Assembly (NCBI GenBank): GCA_002110485.1 | Contig: MOWL01000090.1 | Location: 682,001-746,000 of the forward strand | Origin: Emergomyces orientalis | Lineage: Eukaryota > Ascomycota > Eurotiomycetes > Onygenales > Ajellomycetaceae | Direction: 5' to 3' | Length of the DNA stretch: 64,000 nucleotides | Shown: positions 1 to 8,868 of the stretch, piece by piece | How positions within the stretch are numbered: the stretch's first letter is position 1 | Layout of the letters: every line of letters begins with the position of its first letter | Translations under genes and position numbers: made by a program | The notes under the pieces: generated by a model | Told to the model about the DNA's origin: nothing | Seen by the model: only the letters and a program-made list of their open reading frames with translations | The model's database searches: none

Positions 1-341
1 GAAACGGAAGCAAGCGCTCCAAGGGGCCGAAGGAGAGGGAGACGGCAAGTAATGAAAAAGAAAACAATAAAGGACGCAGAAGGATATCTAGGTGAGTTAC
101 CAATCTTCACCCCACGAAAAGCCAAAATACGCCAGTAGCTCACAATTCCGTTTCCCTCCCCCCCCCAATTTGTACAGTCACGAAAGAGGAACCTGTCTGG
201 GAATCGTTTTCCGAAGACGAAGCCCCACCGCCGGTGAAGCGAAAGCCGGCCGTCTCAGTGAACACAAATCCTACTAATAATAATAAGGGAAGCCAGAAGA
301 CGGGCCAGGGTAACATTATGTCGTTCTTTGGCAAGAAATAA
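1..341 (+). CDS. POL32: DNA polymerase delta subunit 3 (POL32/Cdc27), 3' end
   Basis: Only the C-terminus lies in the window. Reading from base 1 gives a basic stretch ending KDAEGYL. An intron (92-177, GTGAGT..ACAG) interrupts a Val codon, and exon 178-341 reads TKEEPVWESFSEDE, then a linker, then QGNIMSFFGKK and TAA. The pattern EEGY-V-T-KEEPVWESFSE-DE followed by a terminal QxxIxxFF PIP box is the signature of Cdc27/Pol32/POLD3 tails (family knowledge). The PIP box binds the PCNA sliding clamp, so the protein acts at the replication fork and in break-induced replication in the nucleus. The start and the polymerase-binding N-terminal domain are outside the window. The splice keeps the frame exactly, which supports the model. 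Confidence 0.88.
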
Positions 342-1204
342 GTTTTATAGCTTTCTCCATAAAATCTTTTTTTGTCTCTAGCGGAGCCGGGTCCAGAGCC
401 AAGAATGCAACCACATATGAGAGGCGTTCGTTCCTATTTGATTTACCATGAACCACCACGATGGCATATTTCCGCATTGGATTCTTCCTGATCTATAATA
501 ATTCATCCTTTGTTATTCTATCATCACTTCTCTCAATACGCACGGCTCAGTAAAAATAGTACGGCGAAAAGTATCAGCATAAACACGCGATGGCAAACCT
601 CCAAAGAGAAATTGGTGAACCAGATTCGCAGTAAATCGCCATGATGACGATCGACAAATATGTAGTTATTTAGTAAACACACTTTTAAAACAATAGCCAT
701 ACTTTAGCCACCTCGCACTCCAGTTTCCAGGTTCTTCTCCAATGGTACTGACACTGACCTGAGCTAGCGTATGAATACCATTAGGATGGATACTGTTCTC
801 CACAAGCCGATCGTCGAAGCCCTGAACATCTTATTAGCAGTGATAATGGCAGCCTCTCGGAGGTAACGTCCGTTCCTCTTCTGGCCGCGGAGCTGCGATC
901 CCCGGATTTAAACCGGTGGCAGAGCCGTGCTTCGCAATCTTTATTATCAATCTTTTCGGGCCGGAACTGGTCTTCTTGCTAGCGTGGCTCTGGTTCAGGG
1001 ATGATCAAGGGGCTCATGCATTTTTTTTTTTTTTTTTGTTTTTTTTTATACCTGCGTCCGGCATATACCATCCATTGATAACGCCATTGAGGGATGTTAA
1101 GGGACCGCCGTGTAACGGGAGTTCTTGTGGAGCCCTCATTTTGTCACCAAGCGTGCGGGAAGAACCTTGGAGTGTTAGGGTAGTTGTGTCAAATAAATGG
1201 CTAA

Positions 1205-1224
1205 TTACCTACCTAGGTAGGTAA
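1205..1224. repeat. Perfect 20-bp palindrome
   Basis: TTACCTACCT is followed directly by its reverse complement AGGTAGGTAA with no spacer. It may be a protein-binding site, a terminator-like element or a relic; its function is not known from sequence. Confidence 0.75.
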
Positions 1225-1445
1225 GGTACCTGAGTAGAAACATTGGGATGTATCTGTATCTCTCACTGTTCTGCAGCAGGACAGAACAAGAAACACGAAA
1301 CACAACAACACAAGAAGAAAACTATCGCAGGCGCACTGTAAATGGATTCCCCTTTGGGAAGGCGTCGTCTATCTCACCCATTCCAGACGTAGAAACTGCA
1401 CCCGCCCGAATTGGGAATTAAGAACCGCATCCAAATCCTATAAAA

Positions 1446-1503
1446 CTCCTCCTCCTCCTCCTCCTCCTCCTCCTCCTCCTCCTCTTCTTCTTCTTCTTCT
1501 TCT
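1446..1503. repeat. (CTC)n/(CTT)n microsatellite
   Basis: Roughly 14 CTC units pass directly into about six TTC units, and a pyrimidine-only tract continues to about 1536. The strand asymmetry is complete (polypyrimidine/polypurine). Confidence 0.9.
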
Positions 1504-2203
1504 CTCCTCCTCTCCTCTCCTCCTTTCTATTCTCTTCCCTTTTGAACAGATTTTAACTTTATTAGTGATAATCATCCCTTCAAGAAACCAGATATAGAGC
1601 AGTTTCATCAATCACCCAGCATGTGGTTGCATTGCGCGCGGCACGCAGCGTATGCCAAACAAACCGGGGGCATACATCTGCCTGCAGCTTACGGAGTAGT
1701 CCCATATAGAGAAGAGAAGCAAAAATGAGCCGTTAACATGTAGTCCAGAGGAGCAAGGATTGTCGGCTCCTATACTCTCTTAGCCTTTTTACAACATAGG
1801 CTTAGAATCGTAACTAGTGCAGTGGCAGTGATGATGATGACGGCAAGGGCAAGACCACGGCGTCGAACGGCGCTTGTCGTGTCGAGTCTCGAGTGTATAC
1901 TCTGTACTCTAAAGAAAGATACCTGGCCACGCCGCACTTTATGCACGTACATTACAATGAAACTAGCTCTATTACATAAGGAGATATGTGAATAGTTATT
2001 TAACTAGTTAATAATTATTGGTAACTAAAGGGTATGGGGTATGTAATATCATTCATAGCTCGGTAAATCATCCCAACTGTTTGTCGGGAGAAGGGTTCAG
2101 GGTCATAGAGAAAAGGACGCTGAGAAAACAATATGGAGTGCGAGAACAATTACAGTTGCTCGTAGCCTTGGCCAGGGGAGGTAGTAATATTTGGCTATGC
2201 CAC

Positions 2204-2204
<1 letters not shown>

Positions 2205-2234
<30 letters not shown>
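2205..2234 (+). repeat. Poly-A tract of 30
   Basis: An uninterrupted run of 30 A, clearly longer than the other A/T runs in the window. It could be a simple slippage tract or the tail of a retroposed sequence; no flanking duplication was recognised. Confidence 0.9.
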
Positions 2235-2237
<3 letters not shown>

Positions 2238-2771
2238 GTGTTGAAGGGAAACTCCGCGATAAAATCTATCATTATAAACCAAACTCGCATTTTTCGTTGT
2301 CTGTTTGTCGTTCTGTTTTCTCGGGTATAAAGTCCTTGAAATCTCAAGTTTGTGCAAAAGCCAAGGGACCAAGCTCCCAGCCCCAGCCGAGTGATCGGCG
2401 ACGCTAAGCGGCTGGGCAGTGGGCGGCGCCTTTCAAGGAACAAACAGGGAAACTTACTGGGAACCGCTGAAAACAGAACCAGGAGGAGAGTGGTCCAGGG
2501 TTACACCTAGGCATGAACTAGTTTGAATTCCTTGGTTACTTCCCAGGGCTCTTCCCCCACACTTTTCGGCGCAACCTACTCTGGATCCCCGGAAGGGGTA
2601 CTACTAGCTTGTAGAGTACGGAGTAGCTGGTTTGGGAAGCCAGACGACCTGGGGTGTTTAGGTATTTATATCGTGCAACTCCTCGCACTTAACAAGAATA
2701 AACCGGCCCAGGAATACCTGGTACCGCATTGCAACTTCTACCTCTGATCAGCTGCACGGCGTCTTGCAGTC

Positions 2772-4655
2772 ATGAAAGTTCTCCCCCAGACAGCTGCGGT
2801 GCTTGCTGCACTCGCATGCCAACATTGCAACAGTGCACTAGCTCTCCCCAGCCCTCAAGATGATCCCGCATCGCTGGCTGAAGCTTGCCCTGACTATCTC
2901 GAATATTCTATGGTTAAACAGTGAGTGCCATTGCACCAGTCTTCGTTCCCAACTCAAATTATGATTCTAGTCCCCGAAAATTGGCAGTGCTCGCTGTATA
3001 TAACCTAGCTATGTGCGTGACTGATGATTTTCTTTTTCTTTTTTTTTTTTTTTTTTTTTTTAACAATGTAGTGGGCCGTACTCCGAAGGACCTCTAAAGC
3101 TCTCCTTCCAACGGCCCGCCGAGGCTTGTCGGACTTTCTCGTCGCCACTCGTTGAAAAGGTCATCGAGGATGTGACATCTCGCATGGTTGACAAGGACCT
3201 TGCCCAAATCTTCCGGAACGCATTCCCGAACACCGTAGATACCACTGTCCGATGGCATGTGACTGGGATTGAACCACGATCAAAGACATCCAGACAATAT
3301 CCGCAAGGTGAAGCCTGGCAAGGGCCGCAGTCCTTCATCGTCACAGGCGATATCAACGCCGAGTGGCTGCGTGACTCGACGAACCAACTCACGCAGTATC
3401 AAGTTCTTGCGAATAAAGATCCCAAGATCAAGACCCTTATCATGGGCGCTATCAATACGCAAGTTGAATTCGTCCTCCAATCTCCCTATTGCAATGCTTT
3501 CCAGCCGCCCCCTCCAAGTGGTCTCAAGCCCGTTCCCCCAACCCAGGAAGACACCGTCCACCCAGCCTATGATGAGTCGGTCGTCTTCGAATGCAAATAC
3601 GAGCTCGATTCCCTAGCCAATTTCCTCGCGCTAGGAAATCAGTTCTACGCCGAAACCAAATCCACAGACTTCATCTCAGACAGATGGTACAAAGCCGTAG
3701 ACACCGTGCTACGCGTTATTCAGGAACAATCTGAACCCACCTTCGACGAGCAGGGTCAATATGTCCGCAACGAGTATACATTCAATCGCATGACCGACGT
3801 AGGAACCGAAACCTTGAACCTAGGCGGCATCGGCAATCCCTTGAACAACGGAACAGGCCTTGTCCGCAGCGCCTTCCGCCCAAGCGACGACGCCAGCACT
3901 TTCGGCTACTTCATCCCTGCCAACGCACAGATGGCCGTGGAACTGAAGCGGACGGCCAAAATGATCAAAGCCGCCGGTGGTCCCCGCGACCTCATCAAGA
4001 CTCTCGTGGATAGAGCAAACACTATCGAACAAGGTATCCGCGAGCATGGCATTGTGTCGCACAAGAAATTTGGAGAGGTATACGCCTTTGAGGTGGACGG
4101 ATATGGCTCCCGTATACTCATGGACGATGCCAACCTGCCCTCCCTCCTCGCATTGCCTGTCCTCGGCTTTGTCGACAAGGACGATAAAATCTACCAGAAC
4201 ACGCGCAAGATGATCTTGTCCAAGGAAGGGAATCCGTACTATCTGAGCGGCTCCGCCTTCCATGGCATCGGTGGCCCCCACAGTAAGTTTACCGCCTTTT
4301 TTCCTTCTTTTATTTCATTTTTAATTTTTAATTTTTATTTGGAATCAAATCTAAAACTAACACACCCCCCCCTTTTCCAGTCGGCATCGAAAACGCCTGG
4401 CCCATGTCCGTCCTCGTCCGCGCCCGCACAACCGACGACGATGACGAAATCACCGAATCCATCAACATGGTCCGCAACGGCAGCCTTCTCGGCCTGATCC
4501 ACGAAACCGTCGATGTAAACAATCTCAGCGATTATACGCGCAGCTGGTTCGCGTGGGCGAACAGTGTCTTTGCGCAAACCATCCTTGAACTTGCGGAGAG
4601 GAAACCGCATCTCATCTTCGGGGAGGGGGCGGAACCGTATAAGGTTGGACAGTAA
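2772..4655 (+). CDS. Secreted GH125 exo-alpha-1,6-mannosidase-type glycoside hydrolase
   Basis: Three exons, 2772-2920, 3072-4282 and 4381-4655, join in frame to 544 residues; the introns are GTGAGT..TAG and GTAAGT..CAG. The N-terminus is a signal peptide (Met-Lys, then an Ala/Leu-rich core ending near ALALP), so the enzyme enters the secretory pathway. The family is recognised from GDINAEWLRDSTNQ (about residues 140-153) and GYGSRILMDDANLPSLLALP (about 388-407), both characteristic of the former DUF1237, now GH125. Known members release alpha-1,6-linked mannose from the non-reducing end of mannans or N-glycans; specificity here is inferred. The N-terminal exon was chosen because it supplies the signal peptide and keeps frame through a His codon. 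Intron 1 carries a T-run just before its acceptor. The gene has about 2.4 kb of upstream non-coding DNA. Confidence 0.9.
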
Positions 4656-5395
4656 AGGGGGTGTTTTTTTGTTTTTTTCTCTCTTTTTTGGCAGAGGATT
4701 GTAATTAATGTTGCGTTGTGTTTGTTTGCTATATTTTCTTTTTTTCTTTTTCTTATGGATATCAACCATCTATTTTTTGTTTGAGAATAACTAGGGTGTT
4801 GTTAAAAGAGACACTTTTTGGCCTAAATATTTATTTTTCTTTATTTTGTTGTCATTCTGTGGTGACCTACTTTGTGGGCTGATTGCAATATTGACACCAA
4901 GAATACATCTGTACATATCAATCAATAGTATGTTGCTTTGTACTGTACTGTACTTGGAATAAATTCTTCAGAACATGACCATGTGTATAATATAATGGTG
5001 GCATTCACTGGCTTAGGGTTCATTTTCATATTTTCCCTTGGAAAAAGAATATTGTTAAAATTTCGTACAATTTCGACCCAACAAAGCAGGATTAATCTAA
5101 TTACTTCTATTGATACCTGAATAGGAAAGAAAAAAAAAGAAATGTCAGAAAGCATTCGGTAGCATGCAGGTTGAAATATATTTTTGGGTGTTGTGTTTTG
5201 TGGTCGAAAACGCACGGACCATCTTCGCCTCTCCGCAACAACCTAAAAAAAAAAAGTGTTTTGGAGACAATTTTCCCTTTTAACCAGCCAGCAAGAAAGA
5301 AAAAGAGAGGACAAAAATAAAAATTAAAAAAGACAACGCGAAACAATTTCACACTCTCCCCGCTTTGCATATCCGGATATGCAATAATCGAAATC
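4656..5395. other. Intergenic stretch, GH125 3' side to ESF2 leader
   Basis: A/T-rich DNA with T-runs after the GH125 stop, presumably 3' UTR, then the ESF2 promoter and leader. No coding region is supported. Confidence 0.6.
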
Positions 5396-6661
5396 ATGAC
5401 GGTACGAAAAAGGAACGAATTTTTGGATATCGAGTCCAGCGAGGGGGAGGGGAGTGATGGAGGGTACGATTCTGAAGTTGTCCGGGAATCCAAAGGCAAG
5501 GGGAGGGGGAGGGGGAGGGGGAGGGGGGAACAAGGTACGGGAGCACAAACAGGGCGACATACTTCATTTGGGACGGTTGCTGGACGAGCAACGAAAAGGA
5601 GGAAATTGTCCGTGTCTGCGTCTGAATCTGCGTCTGGTGGTGAGGGTGGGTTTGGTGGTAGCGATTGCGGGGACGGCGCTGGTTCTGAGGGCGGGCGAGA
5701 TGCTGGCGCTCGGGAAGCGGATGGGGATAGGGATGAAGACGAAACTATGGACAATGTAGATGCGGAGGCAGAAGAGGAGGAAGAGGGAGAGGGAGAGGGA
5801 GAGGAAGAGGAAGAGGGAAACAGCAATGGAGAGAAAGATGAAGGGTACGAAGAGTACGAAGAGTATGATGCACAATCAGACCAAAATGCCACCTCAATGA
5901 CATCCTCCAGCACTCCCACCACAAAGACAAAACCCATAAAGTCCAAAGAATCCCGCAAAAATAAAACAGGCGTCATCTACTTCTCCTCCTTACCACCCTA
6001 CCTCAAACCCTCCGCCCTAAAATCCCTCCTAACCCAACGCGGCTTCAGCCCCATCACAAAAATCTTCCTCTCCCCTTACGTACCACCCAACGCCTCCTCG
6101 TCCACTACCACCGCCAAACGAGCAAGCAGCAATCGCCGCCGGACATACACAGACGGTTGGGTCGAATTTGCCTCCAAACGCACCGCAAAGATATGCGCGG
6201 AGACGCTCAATGCGTCAATCGTCGGCGGCAAGAAGGGTGGCTGGTACCATGACGATGTGTGGAATATGAAATATTTGAGAGGGTTCAAGTGGGCGGATTT
6301 GATGGAGCAGGTGCAGAGAGAGAGGTCGGAGAGAGAGGCGAAGAGGCGGATTGAGGATGCGAGGGCGAGGAGGGAGGAGAAGGCGTTTCTGGCTGGGGTG
6401 GAGCGGGGGAAGGTTGTTGAGGGGATTCGGAGGAAGAGAGCAGAGAAGGGGAAAGGGAAGGAAAAGGAAAAGGAAAATGAGAGAGCTGCGGATGGGCATG
6501 GGGTTGGGACTGCGGAAGATAAGAGTGCTAATGTCAAGGTTGATTTCGATGTTAGGAGGGTGTTTAGGCAAAATGAGGTTCTTGGTGGTGGGAAAGCGAG
6601 AGATAGAGGGCAAAGGCCACTGGATGCAGATGCGAAGAGGGTGTTGGGGAAGATTTTCTAG
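5396..6661 (+). CDS. ESF2: Pre-rRNA-processing protein ESF2 (ABT1 family)
   Basis: A single exon of 421 residues. After a low-complexity acidic and Gly/Arg N-terminus, an RRM-like domain begins at about residue 193 (VIYFSSLPPYLKPSALKSLL). It runs through TDGWVEFASKRTAK and GWYHDDVWNMKYLRGFKW, which is the ESF2/ABT1 signature. A Lys/Arg/Glu-rich helix of the type QRERSEREAKRR follows. In yeast, Esf2 is a nucleolar component of the SSU processome that stimulates the helicase Dbp8 in 18S rRNA maturation (family knowledge). The N-terminal half (about 1-190) is mostly Ser/Glu/Gly and is probably disordered. It includes an RGRGRGRG run encoded by a G-rich DNA repeat (5500-5528). The gene converges on NMD3, with 283 bp between the stop codons. 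Confidence 0.9.
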   Translation: MTVRKRNEFLDIESSEGEGSDGGYDSEVVRESKGKGRGRGRGRGEQGTGAQTGRHTSFGTVAGRATKRRKLSVSASESASGGEGGFGGSDCGDGAGSEGGRDAGAREADGDRDEDETMDNVDAEAEEEEEGEGEGEEEEEGNSNGEKDEGYEEYEEYDAQSDQNATSMTSSSTPTTKTKPIKSKESRKNKTGVIYFSSLPPYLKPSALKSLLTQRGFSPITKIFLSPYVPPNASSSTTTAKRASSNRRRTYTDGWVEFASKRTAKICAETLNASIVGGKKGGWYHDDVWNMKYLRGFKWADLMEQVQRERSEREAKRRIEDARARREEKAFLAGVERGKVVEGIRRKRAEKGKGKEKEKENERAADGHGVGTAEDKSANVKVDFDVRRVFRQNEVLGGGKARDRGQRPLDADAKRVLGKIF

Positions 6662-6944
6662 AGTTTTCTTATTGTGTTTGTGTATATTTTTTATACGTAT
6701 GATTTTTGTTTGGACAAGATTCCCTTTTTAGGGGATGGTACAGTACAGTACAATCCATTTCTTGCTGTTCCCAATGCAGTCAACTTTTGCCATTAATGCA
6801 CATCCTTTATTCAAATACAAAGACTACCACAATTCCAGGTCTTCTGAAATCCTTTTTTTGATCATTTCTATCATCTCAATAACGCCATTGGCCCATCATC
6901 AATGCAAATATTAGTCGTGGCTATATAGAAACAGAAAATCCGCT

Positions 6945-8605
6945 TTAACCTCTAACGTTCAACTCCTCAAAATCGTCAAGAAGCTCATCCATGCTAATCT
7001 TGGGAATCCCATCTTCTTCTCCATCATCATCCTCGTCGTCGGCTTCCTCCACAACACTCATAGCATCTTTTTCAACACCCTCCATGCGTTCAGCGTCAGC
7101 TTTAGCCTTCTTGGCTTTGTAAAGCGCAAATGTACTTCTCAATTCCGTATCCTCCTCCACATCCCGCAAGAACAATTCGAAATCTTCTTCAGCACGATCT
7201 TTCTCTTGTTTCCGTGATGACGCCGCAGGCTCCTCTGCCTCGCGGTTGATACGCTTCAAACGCCAGTTTCTCTTGGCCTTCTTTTTCCTAGGATAGTGCT
7301 TCTTCACAAGGACCACGTCGGGTAGAGTAGAACTGTATGTGCCGCTCTGCTCCATGGCTTCGTAGTTCGAATCGTTGAAATTTGACCCCGCCAAAAGATA
7401 ACCCTTCACAGAATCCCCTACGTGAAGGACACCACCAAGGTGTGTTCTAGTGAAATAAGTCGTGTCATTCACTCCGAGGTCAGACGCCCGCGCCACGGTA
7501 ACTTCAGCCAGATGGAAGTGGCCCACTGATCGACCGGCAGGTTCGATATCCATAACAATGAATTCAACAAGCTCTTGAACGTCTGCCAGGTTTTTGAACG
7601 GAGTCCTCCAGTATATTGGGGATGGAATGTCCGCCGTTTGAAGGGTAGATGGATCTAGCAAACTGATCGAAGTGCCGACACGATAACATAGAGTAAGAGG
7701 GTGGATGTTACCCAATGATTTGGCCAGAGATATGGGAAGAGCAATGAGATCGTCTTTGCAAATAGGTATCAGGTAAACGGAATAGGAGATTTTATATGAT
7801 TTGGTCGATGTATGAACATCGACAGAAATGAGCTCTTGCGATTTCTTGACCCGTGTTGGAGCAACCGAAGATAAGAAATCTACCAATTTCTCTGCGTGAT
7901 TTCGTTGTGAAAAGAAGAAGTCTAGGCCATCCTTAGCTTCCTTGATATTGACCGTATCTTTGTGGGCGTTATGTTTCAGAATCAGCTGTTCGAGGTACAA
8001 AAACGTTCGTTTATGAGGCACTTTTTGCCGTACTTGCACAGATGCTCTCCAAGTGTTGGGGGTGTATGATTTGGCACATTCTGAGCATTGTTGAGACGCC
8101 ACCACATATTCTACTTCAAAAGTTTGCTGCAGAATGGTCCCTTCGAATGCCTCCTGTTGAACTGTAATTTTGACCTTGATTCGTTTCGAATGCGGTTCCG
8201 TCCATATGAACCCTGCATCGATAATCCGAACCTTCCCCAATCCACGCAGTTTACGGAGACATAGAGCAAGTAATTCTCTCGATTCGAGGGCGGCACTTAT
8301 CCACTGGTTTGGCGGCTGTAGCCAACGTTCGCAGTCCTTACAACAATGTAGTGTGGCTTCTCGCTGTATTCCTTGTGATATGTCAACCGTAAGTTTAACG
8401 CAGTCTTCGCAGAGGGCACCAGCAGAAGTTGTCCCGTCGATAGGAGCACCACAGTTACAACAAAGGATCCTAGATGATGGTTAGATAATTGATGCTGTAC
8501 TTAACCAAGTCAGAGATTTGGGGGGGGAACTCACGTTGCTGTTTGTTGCTGGGGTTGGTATGCAACCTGCTGCATCGGCATAGGAGAATCCAAATCCATC
8601 GACAT
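6945..8605 (-). CDS. NMD3: 60S ribosomal export adaptor NMD3
   Basis: Two exons, 8535-8605 and 6945-8469, with a GTGAGT..TAG intron, give 531 residues. The first exon encodes a short Met/Gln-rich tail starting MSMDLDSPMPMQQ. Exon 2 opens with the zinc-binding region: ILCCNCGAP, ALCEDC, LHCCKDCERWLQPP and later CSECAKSYTP, the four CxxC units typical of NMD3. The middle contains the conserved KSYKISYSVYLIPICKDDL region. The C-terminus is basic (KKHYPRKKKAKRNWRLKR), then acidic, ending EELNVRG, in line with nuclear import and Crm1-dependent export signals. NMD3 binds nascent 60S subunits and carries them to the cytoplasm (family knowledge). It is divergent from ATP25 and convergent with ESF2, another ribosome biogenesis gene. 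Confidence 0.94.
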
Positions 8606-8868
8606 GATGGCAAGTAAAAAAGGGAAACTGAGATAATTTTGGGTTTAGGTGGTTGTAGAGTAGAACGAATGTCATCGCAAAAATATCAAAATATATTTGC
8701 CCCTCTTGAGCCCTGATAAAAGTGGATTAATAATGGACCACCTATCGGATATACGTTCTGCCGGCATCCCAAACGCGATATCATTTTTTTCTCATTCCCT
8801 AGCTCTTGAGAATGAAGGTAAATCATTTGCAATCATCAGCTGATTCGCGGGCAGGTATCGTTTTTACA
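8606..8868. promoter_or_regulatory. Shared divergent promoter NMD3/ATP25
   Basis: Only 263 bp separate the two start codons, so both promoters and leaders must overlap here. A second in-frame ATG for ATP25 lies at 8812. No specific factor site was recognised. Confidence 0.55.

Larger units (their letters stand above)
342..2771. other. Gene-free 2.4-kb stretch
   Basis: No convincing coding region is seen. Open frames here lack family resemblance, or run through homopolymers (T-runs near 1021-1047, A30 at 2205-2234). The stretch holds a CTC/CTT microsatellite, a 20-bp palindrome and the long A-run, listed separately. The last few hundred bases presumably form the promoter and leader of the GH125 gene. 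Confidence 0.6.

Noticed and set aside
916..1224. 102-residue hydrophobic frame with Phe run
   Set aside because: The Phe run comes from a T-tract and there is no start context or recognisable domain.
2018..2407. Frame crossing the A30 tract, coding for a Lys run
   Set aside because: Coding through a homopolymer with no homology-like sequence on either side is not credible.
5107..5976. 289-residue Ser/Pro-rich frame antisense to ESF2
   Set aside because: Its sequence mirrors the acidic and Gly/Arg low-complexity codons of ESF2, which has clear family motifs on the + strand.
8806..8868. Upstream in-frame extension of ATP25
   Set aside because: ATG 8812 is possible, but the 19 added residues look less like a presequence start than MSRALLRG at 8869; kept only as an alternative.
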